Part shown: piece by piece, positions 16,515-22,804 of the stretch
How positions within the stretch are numbered: the stretch's first letter is position 1
Layout: the number at the start of each line of letters is the position of its first letter
NCBI GenBank assembly: GCA_038230275.1
Contig: JBBRNO010000076.1
Location: 1 to 30,728, forward strand
Direction: 5' to 3'
DNA length: 30,728 nucleotides
From: JANXXV01 sp038230275
Lineage (GTDB): Bacteria > Acidobacteriota > Terriglobia > Bryobacterales > Bryobacteraceae
Notes under the pieces: model-generated
The model's database searches: none
What the model was told of the DNA's origin: nothing
Seen by the model: the letters and a program-made list of their open reading frames with translations, nothing else
Translations under genes and position numbers: made by a program

Positions 16515-18078
16515 GAAAGCTCCGGCTCGGCGGGCAAGCTCTGGAATCCTCCCGGCCGCAGTTGTGTTTGTGTTGCTAGCCGCCGTGGGGATCGCCGCGG
16601 CTGCCTGGTTCTACGGCCAAGGTTATGTGCTGTATTACGGGGACGCGGAAGCGCACCTGAATACGGCACGCAGAATCCTGGACTCGCGGAACCCCGGCTA
16701 TGACCAGGTGGGCAGTCCGTGGCTGCCGGTACCCCACGCCTTGATGCTGCCTTTCGTGGGGAATGACCGTCTGTGGCAATCCGGGCTGGCGGGAACGATT
16801 CCTGCCGTCGCCTGCTTTGTGCTTGCCGGCACCATGCTGTTTGCCGCCGCGCGGCGTGTGTTTCAGAGTACGGCCGCGGCAGGTTGCACTGCCGCTTTGT
16901 TCGCGCTGAATCCGAATCTGCTGTATCTGCAGTCGACGCCGATGACTGAACCCGTTTTCTTTGTGATGATCTGCGGCCTGCTTTACTGCACGGTGGTGTT
17001 CTATTCGACGCAATCCGTTCTAGCGGTCGCCGGGGCCGGCATCTTCTCCATCGCGGCATCACTCACCCGGTATGAGGGATGGTCGCTGATCCCGTTCCTT
17101 ACGGTCTACTTCCTGGTGTCATCGCAGACGAACCGGATTCGCAATGGGCTGTTATTTGGCGTCATTGCCAGCATCGCTCCGCTCTACTGGATGGGACACA
17201 ACTGGTGGTATTACGGAACGTTCTTTGAATTCTATTTCGGCCCGTATTCGGCGAAGGGGATCTACGCGAGAGACCTGGCCGCCGGCATGGCGCGCTTTCC
17301 CACGGATCACGATTGGACCAAATCAATTTTCTACTTCCGCTCCGCGGCGCAGCTTGCCGTTGGGCCGGTGTTGCTGTTTGCCGGGCTGGCCGGGCTGGTA
17401 GCCGCGGTCATCAAAAGGGCATTCTGGCCGGTGATTTTCCTGGCGCTGCCACCCCTGTTCTACGTATTGAGCATGTATTCGTCCGGCGTGCCGATCTTTG
17501 TGCCGCATCTGTGGCCGAACGGCTACTACAATACACGGTACGGACTGGCGGTGCTGCCCATGCTGGCACTGGGCGGAGGGGCGTTGGCGGCCATCGCTCC
17601 GCAGAGGATTCGCGCTCTGGCCGCGGTCTTGATCGTGCTGGCCTGCGTAACTCCGTGGCTCGCCTATCCAAGGGCGGAGAATTGGATTTGTTGGAAGGAG
17701 AGCGAAGTAAACTCCGTTTCGCGCCGCGCCTGGACGCAGGAAGCCGCCGCCTACCTGCGCGAACACATTCGGCCGGGGGATACGGTGTTCGCATCGTTCG
17801 GAGATCAGACTGGCATTTTCCGGGAAGCCGGAATCCCGATGCACCAGACCATCCACGACGGTGACAATCCACAGTGGCTTGCGGCGATGGCGAGACCCGA
17901 TCTGTTTCTGAACGCCGAGTGGGCGGTGACACGCGGCGCAGACGCCCTGGCCGGCGCCATCGATCGCGCCGCCAGGAACGGCCCTCGATATCGCTGTGTA
18001 AAAATAGTCTCAGTTCGAGATGCGCCGGTGATTCGGATATTCCGGCGCGAAGCTGCGGCGCCAGTTCCCACTCCATGA
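16474..18078 (+). CDS. GT-C fold membrane glycosyltransferase (family 39/ArnT-like)
   Basis: The integral membrane protein of about 534 residues has a basic N-terminus (about 1-25) and then some ten or more hydrophobic helices. The first periplasmic loop holds YYGDAEAHLNTARR, the GT-C acidic catalytic motif. It is followed by GSPWLPVPHALMLPF and NPNLLYLQSTPMTEPVFF, which are characteristic of bacterial GT39/PMT-like proteins; LTRYEGW follows a later helix. Such enzymes transfer a sugar from a polyprenyl-phosphate donor to lipid or protein on the periplasmic side. ATG 16474 (41-base overlap with pfkB) is preferred over TTG 16471. The stop overlaps the next start (ATGA at 18075). Donor and acceptor unknown. 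Confidence 0.85.
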   Translation: MPASKSSKPSRTSKKAPARRASSGILPAAVVFVLLAAVGIAAAAWFYGQGYVLYYGDAEAHLNTARRILDSRNPGYDQVGSPWLPVPHALMLPFVGNDRLWQSGLAGTIPAVACFVLAGTMLFAAARRVFQSTAAAGCTAALFALNPNLLYLQSTPMTEPVFFVMICGLLYCTVVFYSTQSVLAVAGAGIFSIAASLTRYEGWSLIPFLTVYFLVSSQTNRIRNGLLFGVIASIAPLYWMGHNWWYYGTFFEFYFGPYSAKGIYARDLAAGMARFPTDHDWTKSIFYFRSAAQLAVGPVLLFAGLAGLVAAVIKRAFWPVIFLALPPLFYVLSMYSSGVPIFVPHLWPNGYYNTRYGLAVLPMLALGGGALAAIAPQRIRALAAVLIVLACVTPWLAYPRAENWICWKESEVNSVSRRAWTQEAAAYLREHIRPGDTVFASFGDQTGIFREAGIPMHQTIHDGDNPQWLAAMARPDLFLNAEWAVTRGADALAGAIDRAARNGPRYRCVKIVSVRDAPVIRIFRREAAAPVPTP

Positions 18079-18857
18079 TGATTCCGTTTACGAAGGCGCA
18101 CGGCGCTAAAAACGACTTTCTACTCACTTGGGCCAGCGAAATCCCGAGCGAGGATTTGCCTGCCGTTGCCATCGCAATCTGTGACAGGCACACCGGGGCA
18201 GGTGCGGACGGGTGGCTAGTGGTTTCACCCGGAATCGATGGCTGCGATGGAAAGATCCGGCTCTTCAATCCCGACGGAAGCGAGCCTGAGTTATCCGGCA
18301 ATGGCACGCGTTGTGCAGCGGCATTCCTGATTGAGGCCGGTCTGGCTGAATCCGCGGTGTCGATCCTGACTGGCGCCGGGCGGAAAGAAATCGAGCTGAT
18401 CGAGCGGAATGGTTACAAATATCTGTTCGAGATGAACATGGGCCGGGCGGTAGTGGAAGAACTGCGGGGCACGCTGCTGGACCTGCCAGTCACCGTTATG
18501 AACGTGGGAAATCCGCAGTGCGCCGTCTTCGTGGACGACTTCACGCTGGACTGGCGGACGATTGGTGCGCTCATCGAAGCCCACGCGCGGTTTCCCAAGA
18601 AGACGAACGTGTCGTTTGTGAGGGTTGTGGACGGCCATACCATCGACGTACGGTTCTTTGAACGGGGTGTGGGCGAGACCATGAGTTCCGGCACGGGATC
18701 TACCGGTGCGGCGGCAGCGGCATTGGCGCGCGGCGTGGTTTCGAGCCCGGTTACGATTGAAACTCCGGCTGGCGCCCTAAACCTTCGGGCGGAAGACGAC
18801 GATTTGTACCTGGTAGGTCCTGTTGAAATCGTTGTCAAAGGTGAGTTCTTTCTATGA
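18075..18857 (+). CDS. DapF-fold protein (diaminopimelate-epimerase-like) with both catalytic Cys positions occupied by Ser
   Basis: The 260 residues cover the whole DapF two-domain fold. They include KAHGAKNDF (7-15), FNPDGSEPELSGNGTRC (64-80), NVGNPQCAVFVDD (143-155), FFERGVGETMSSGTGSTGAA (194-213). In diaminopimelate epimerase the two catalytic bases are cysteines in 'CGNG' and 'CGTG/CGSG'. Here these are S74 (TCC at 18294) and S205 (TCC at 18687), and the usual His of 'GNPH' is Q148. Remaining Cys are at 36, 57, 80 and 149. The fold assignment is firm; LL/meso-DAP epimerase activity is doubtful. ATGA overlaps join it to the glycosyltransferase upstream and the dehydrogenase downstream. 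It could be a lineage variant using serine, or an isomerase/lyase on another substrate. Confidence 0.85.
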   Translation: MMIPFTKAHGAKNDFLLTWASEIPSEDLPAVAIAICDRHTGAGADGWLVVSPGIDGCDGKIRLFNPDGSEPELSGNGTRCAAAFLIEAGLAESAVSILTGAGRKEIELIERNGYKYLFEMNMGRAVVEELRGTLLDLPVTVMNVGNPQCAVFVDDFTLDWRTIGALIEAHARFPKKTNVSFVRVVDGHTIDVRFFERGVGETMSSGTGSTGAAAAALARGVVSSPVTIETPAGALNLRAEDDDLYLVGPVEIVVKGEFFL

Positions 18858-20158
18858 CGGTAGTAGAGAAACTGAGTGCGAAGATTTCCTCCCGCGAAGC
18901 CCAGGTGGGCGTAATCGGGCTTGGCTATGTGGGCTTGCCGCTGGCGGTTGAGTTCGCCAAGGCGGGGTTCACCGTCACCGGAATTGATGTTCAGCAGTCC
19001 AAAGTGGACCTGGTGAACAAGGGTGAATCCTATATTCAGGATATCCCGACCGAGACTCTGGCCGGGCTGGTTAAAAGCGGAAAGATCAAGGCTACGACCG
19101 ATTTCTCAGTGGTAGCGCAGTTGGACACGATCGACATTTGCGTGCCCACGCCGCTGCGGAAAACCAAAGACCCGGACATGAGCTATATTGTGTCGGCCTG
19201 CCAGGAGATTGCTAAGCACTTCCATGCGGGGATGCTGGTGGTTCTGGAATCGACCACCTACCCGGGGACCACCGACGAGTTGGTGCTGCCCATGCTGGAA
19301 CGGGACGATTTGAAAGTGGGCGAGGACTTCTTTCTGTGCTTCTCACCCGAACGCGTGGATCCGGGCAATCCGAAGTATCAGACGGCGAACATCCCCAAAG
19401 TGGTAGGCGGCATCACGGCGGCTTGCACGACAATGGGCGCGCTGTTTTATGCGCAAGCCCTTGAGAAAGTGGTGCCGGTGAGCTCCACCAAAGTGGCCGA
19501 GATGGTGAAGCTGCTGGAGAACACATTCCGCATGATCAACATCGGACTGGTGAACGAGATGGCGCTGATGTGCGACCGCATGGGCATCAATGTGTGGGAG
19601 GTGATTGAAGCCGCCGCGACCAAACCGTTCGGCTTCATGCCGTTTTATCCCGGGCCGGGGCTGGGCGGGCATTGCATTCCGATCGATCCTTTCTATCTTT
19701 CCTGGAAGACCAAGCAGGCAGGCATTGAGGCGCGGTTTATTGAACTGGCTGGATACATCAACGGGCAGATGCCGCATTTTGTGGTGGACAAGGTGCAGAA
19801 TGCACTCAACGACCATAGCAAAGCGTTGAAAGGATCGCATGTGCACATTCTGGGTATGGCTTACAAGAAGGACATCGACGATGTGCGCGAGTCTCCGGCG
19901 CTGGATATTTTGCACCTGCTGAAACAGCGCGGCGCGAAGATGACCTATAGCGATCCGTTTGTTCCGAAAATCCATTTGGAGGGAATCGATATTCTGGCGC
20001 AGGATGCCAACGCGATGGCGGCGGTGGCGGATTGCGTGGTGATCACAACAAACCATACGGGCTTCAGCTATGGCGAGGTGTTGGAGAAGGCGAAGCTAAT
20101 TGTCGATACGCGAAATGCGCTGAAGGGCGTGGTTTCCGATAAGATCGTGCGGTTGTAG
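18854..20158 (+). CDS. Nucleotide-sugar dehydrogenase (UDP-GlcNAc/UDP-ManNAc 6-dehydrogenase family)
   Basis: The 434-residue UDP-glucose/GDP-mannose dehydrogenase superfamily member has a Rossmann motif GLGYVGLPLA (22-31), CVPTPL (96-101), ESTTYPGTT (132-140) and EMVKLLENTFRMINIGLVNE. The catalytic cysteine is C274 in GLGGHCIPIDPFY, and the C-terminal nucleotide-binding domain contains GMAYKKDIDDVRESPA. It oxidises a UDP-sugar C6 alcohol to the carboxylate with 2 NAD+. The 'GGHCIPIDPFYLSW' version is typical of UDP-N-acetylhexosamine dehydrogenases (WbpA/WecC) rather than UDP-glucose dehydrogenase. ATG 18854 overlaps the DapF-like stop and has AAAGGTGAG upstream. The product, a uronic acid donor, would feed surface polysaccharide synthesis. 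Confidence 0.92.
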   Translation: MTVVEKLSAKISSREAQVGVIGLGYVGLPLAVEFAKAGFTVTGIDVQQSKVDLVNKGESYIQDIPTETLAGLVKSGKIKATTDFSVVAQLDTIDICVPTPLRKTKDPDMSYIVSACQEIAKHFHAGMLVVLESTTYPGTTDELVLPMLERDDLKVGEDFFLCFSPERVDPGNPKYQTANIPKVVGGITAACTTMGALFYAQALEKVVPVSSTKVAEMVKLLENTFRMINIGLVNEMALMCDRMGINVWEVIEAAATKPFGFMPFYPGPGLGGHCIPIDPFYLSWKTKQAGIEARFIELAGYINGQMPHFVVDKVQNALNDHSKALKGSHVHILGMAYKKDIDDVRESPALDILHLLKQRGAKMTYSDPFVPKIHLEGIDILAQDANAMAAVADCVVITTNHTGFSYGEVLEKAKLIVDTRNALKGVVSDKIVRL

Positions 20159-20237
20159 GGTTGGCTACGTTGTCCCGCCGCGTTGATGTTCATGAGCGAT
20201 TGTCCGCGATCCGTTTGTATAGCTCCATGGGCTAAAT

Positions 20238-20453
20238 ATGAAGAAAACTCTCAATGTGGATGACAGGCTCTTCAAGGAAGCAAAGATAGCTTGCGGTGCG
20301 GGCACCGATACGGAGACGGTGCGTCTGGGCCTGGAAGCCTTAGTACGCCATGCCGCCTATCAGTGCATTCGGACGTTGCGCGGTACTGAGAAATTGCCGT
20401 CCGACGTCCCAAGGCGCCGGGAAAGCCCGGTGTCGAAGCGCAAGACAAGGTGA
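20238..20453 (+). CDS. Type II antitoxin, VapB family
   Basis: The 71-residue protein begins MKKTLNVDDRLFKEAKIACG and continues with ETVRLGLEALVRHAA, the ribbon-helix-helix DNA-binding pattern of small VapB antitoxins (DUF2191-like). A basic C-terminal tail (RRRESPVSKRKTR) would normally wrap the PIN-domain toxin and cover its active site. VapB autoregulates its own promoter with VapC. The coding frame looks intact. Its TGA overlaps the ancestral GTG start of vapC (GTGA at 20450-20453), the normal TA coupling, but the toxin gene is frame-damaged. Confidence 0.7.
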   Translation: MKKTLNVDDRLFKEAKIACGAGTDTETVRLGLEALVRHAAYQCIRTLRGTEKLPSDVPRRRESPVSKRKTR

Positions 20454-20797
20454 GGGTTCTTGTCGGCCACTTCGGTTTGGATTCGATACCTCGCAAATCG
20501 GTCGACCTACGCGGCAGAAATGGACCGGCTGCTGGCCAGGGATGCGGTAACTGGGCATCCCTTGGTTTATGGCGAACTTCTGATTGGCGACCGGGGAGGC
20601 CGCAACAAGCTGCTGGCCGACTATGAGCGGATGCACCAGGCTGATATGGTGCCTCACGGTGACGTTGTTGGTTTTGTGCGGGATCGCCGATTGCACGGCA
20701 AGGGCGCAGGTTGGATCGATATTCGCCTCACCGCGTCCGCTGCAATTGAGCGCTTGCTTTCTGGACAGCCGACGAGCATCTCTCCAAGCCCGCTTGA
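20450..20797 (+). pseudogene. Frame-disrupted VapC-type PIN-domain toxin
   Basis: The VapC protein can be pieced together from two frames. GTG 20450 reads V-R-V-L-V, the family's opening strand. The frame then shifts near 20465, after which TSVWIRYLANRSTY, HPLVYGELLIGD and RLHGKGAGWIDIRL follow in another frame. Near 20748 it shifts back to give FWTADEHLSKPA and TGA at 20795-20797. The Glu (VYGEL), Asp (GWID) and late Asp (WTAD) of the PIN site survive. The N-terminal catalytic Asp (normally V-D-T-S) has no codon in the observed sequence. A TTG at 20460 would start a partial protein lacking this Asp. Either a real pseudogene or two assembly indels. Confidence 0.7.
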
Positions 20798-20806
20798 GGC
20801 ACGGCG

Positions 20807-22159
20807 TCAATCCGCGCTTTCCATCCCCATTTGCGAGAGGCGGTAACGCAGTGCGTTGCGCGTGATGCCCAACAATCGGGCGGCCTGACTCTTGTTTCCA
20901 TCGGCGCGCCGGAGCGCTTCCCGGATGATCGATTTTTCGTAGTCGTCCAGGCTGACCCCATCGGGAAGAAAATGTTCGGCCAGCGTCGCGCGGGCACGCG
21001 ATGTATCCAACTTGATGTCGGCCGCATCCAGTGTGGGGCCGGAGCTGAGCACGATGCTCCGCTCGATAACGTTCTCCAGTTCCCGCACGTTCCCCGGCCA
21101 ACTGTAGGCGATCAACTTCTGCATGGCAGTTTCGCTGATCTTGACGGCGCGGCCTGCCAAGTCCGTGGCGATTTTCTTGACGAAGTGGTCGGCCAGGAAC
21201 GGGATATCTTCCTTGCGTTCCCGCAGCGCGGGGATGTTTATTGGGAGAACGTTCAGCCGATAGTACAAGTCTTCACGGAACGTGCCGTTTTCCAGCGCGA
21301 CGCGTAAATCCACGTTGGTGGCGGCCAGCACGCGGACGTCGATATGGCGCGTCTTGTTACTGCCCAAGCGTTCGATCTCGCGCTCCTGCAGGACACGGAG
21401 AAGCTTCACCTGAATGGATGGGGGCACGTCGCCAATCTCATCAAGAAACACGGTTCCAGTGTCGGCAAATTCAAATTTCCCGGGCTTGGTGGCCAGGGCC
21501 CCTGTAAAGGCGCCTTTTTCGTAACCGAACAGCTCGCTCTCCATCAGATTCTCAGGCAGCGCGGTGCAGTTAATTTTGACGAAGGGCTTGTCGCGGCGAG
21601 GCGAATGAAAATGAATCGCGCGCGCGATCAAGTCTTTGCCGACGCCGCTTTCACCCGCCAGCAGAACCGTTGCCCGGGTGGGGGCGACCCGCATGATGGT
21701 GGCAAAAAGCTCCTGCATGATGGCGCTGCGGCCGACGATATTGTCGAATTCGTAGCGGTGGCCAAGTTCTTCGCGGAGCTGGCGATTCTCATCCCGCAGC
21801 GCACTTACCTCCAGCGCCTTCTTGACCACAGTCAGCAGGTGATCCAGCGAGAAAGGCTTCAACAGGAAGTCGGCAGCGCCCGCTTTCATGGCTTCCACTG
21901 CGTTCTCAACCGTTCCGAACGCTGTGACGACAATTACGGGGATCTGTGAGTTCTGCCGGCGGATCGTAGCCAGCAGTTGGAGGCCGTCCATACCAGGCAG
22001 GCGAAGATCGGTGATGATCAGGCCGGCACGGTCGATCTTGCGCATGCCCTCTTCCGCGGTGCCCGCCTGATCCACTTCGAAGCCGGCGGAACGCAGTTGC
22101 AGTTCCATGACGCGCCGGAGCTTTTCTTCATCTTCGACGATCAAGATACGGGGGGTCAT
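20807..22159 (-). CDS. Sigma-54-dependent response regulator, NtrC family
   Basis: The 450-residue protein has a receiver domain (1-120) with phospho-acceptor D51 in IITDLRLPG and K101 in LLKPF. Its AAA+ domain (about 138-375) has Walker A GESGVGKD (169-176), the sigma-54-contacting GAFTGA loop (about 216-221), Walker B TVFLDEIGD (236-244) and WPGNVRELENV. The C-terminal Fis-type helix-turn-helix is NKSQAARLLGITRNALRYRL. On phosphorylation it should remodel sigma-54 RNA polymerase at -24/-12 promoters. ATG 22159 is chosen because the Met-Thr-Pro-Arg start leads directly into the first receiver strand, with GGAG upstream. No partner kinase is adjacent. I found no clear sigma-54 promoter in the window to link it to a target. 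Confidence 0.95.
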   Translation of the reverse strand: MTPRILIVEDEEKLRRVMELQLRSAGFEVDQAGTAEEGMRKIDRAGLIITDLRLPGMDGLQLLATIRRQNSQIPVIVVTAFGTVENAVEAMKAGAADFLLKPFSLDHLLTVVKKALEVSALRDENRQLREELGHRYEFDNIVGRSAIMQELFATIMRVAPTRATVLLAGESGVGKDLIARAIHFHSPRRDKPFVKINCTALPENLMESELFGYEKGAFTGALATKPGKFEFADTGTVFLDEIGDVPPSIQVKLLRVLQEREIERLGSNKTRHIDVRVLAATNVDLRVALENGTFREDLYYRLNVLPINIPALRERKEDIPFLADHFVKKIATDLAGRAVKISETAMQKLIAYSWPGNVRELENVIERSIVLSSGPTLDAADIKLDTSRARATLAEHFLPDGVSLDDYEKSIIREALRRADGNKSQAARLLGITRNALRYRLSQMGMESAD

Positions 22160-22422
22160 GGGCGCGGTCTCCAGGCGAAAGAGTGATATTTGGTTGCTTG
22201 ACTCGACGACATATTTTTCAATTGATGGAGCACTCGCGGTAACGCTTCGGGGACAGGCGAAAGCCGCGACAGGTATCAGCCTCAACGAGGACCATAGCCA
22301 TTATTACTTCTCTCGCGCTGGAGAGAAACTGGACACAGAAAGGGTAGGCTCCTGCATTGACCAGTATGCGGGCACGCAAGTACGGGAATTGATGCACTCG
22401 CCGAATCCTCAAAGGACCAGTT
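22160..22422. other. Intergenic stretch upstream of the RCK_C ORF
   Basis: These 263 bases lie between the divergent response-regulator start and the small RCK_C ORF. I see no gene, no homology to an antiporter membrane domain in any frame, and no clear promoter. An AAAGGA ribosome site at 22411-22416 belongs to the next ORF. Confidence 0.4.
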
Positions 22423-22722
22423 ATGGGAGCAAAGTCTGGGATCCGATTTGGCAAGGCTACGATCCGGCCGCGCCGGACGATCAGGCACTGTTCCGAGATC
22501 CCTCTGGCGAAAGGCTTGGCCGCAAGCGGACGGCGAGTGTTCGATTTGGGACTTCCCAAATCCGCGCTAATGATTCTGGTGGGTAGGGGTGAGGATTTCA
22601 TCGCGCGCCGAAGGAGCACGGTGGTAGAGAGCGGCGACCAACTGTTGGTATTGGCGGACAAGCGCGAGATCGCGGATCTTTATCGATTACTCGATCCGGA
22701 AGGCCACGGCGAAAATGTCTGA
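22423..22722 (+). CDS. Orphan RCK_C (TrkA-C) domain protein, possibly remnant of a CPA1-type K+/H+ antiporter
   Basis: In this 99-residue ORF, residues about 27-92 match the C-terminal regulatory domain of potassium transporters (TrkA_C/RCK_C). They read 'EIPLAKGLAASGRRVFDLGLP', then SALMILVGRGEDFIARR and STVVESGDQLLVLADKRE. That strand order and 'G-D-x-L-L-V-L' ending is seen in CvrA/NhaP2-like antiporters and RCK subunits, where it binds nucleotides or regulates gating. The first ~25 residues look unrelated. AAAGGA six bases before ATG 22423 is a good ribosome site, so it may be expressed alone. Equally, it may be the surviving tail of a deleted transporter, since no membrane part is present upstream. 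Confidence 0.5.
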   Translation: MGAKSGIRFGKATIRPRRTIRHCSEIPLAKGLAASGRRVFDLGLPKSALMILVGRGEDFIARRRSTVVESGDQLLVLADKREIADLYRLLDPEGHGENV

Positions 22723-22731
22723 AAGGAGCCC

Positions 22732-22764
22732 TTCCCAACATACGCTACATTCTGTACAATATGT
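22732..22764 (+). promoter_or_regulatory. Candidate promoter and palindromic operator of the TonB-dependent receptor gene
   Basis: TTCCCA (22732-22737) and TACAAT (22755-22760) are 17 bases apart and end 44 bases before the receptor ATG. Superimposed on the -10 is an 18-base palindrome at 22747-22764, ACAT-N2-TGTACA-N2-ATGT. A dyad covering the -10 is the usual geometry of a repressor site. Which regulator binds is not readable. Confidence 0.45.
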
Positions 22765-22804
22765 CAAGCTTGTTTGTTACATTTTGCTCTTTGGGGGATC
22801 TACC

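Noticed and set aside
20238..20797. An intact VapBC toxin-antitoxin module
   Set aside because: The toxin needs two frame changes and lacks the first catalytic Asp, so only the antitoxin is intact as written.
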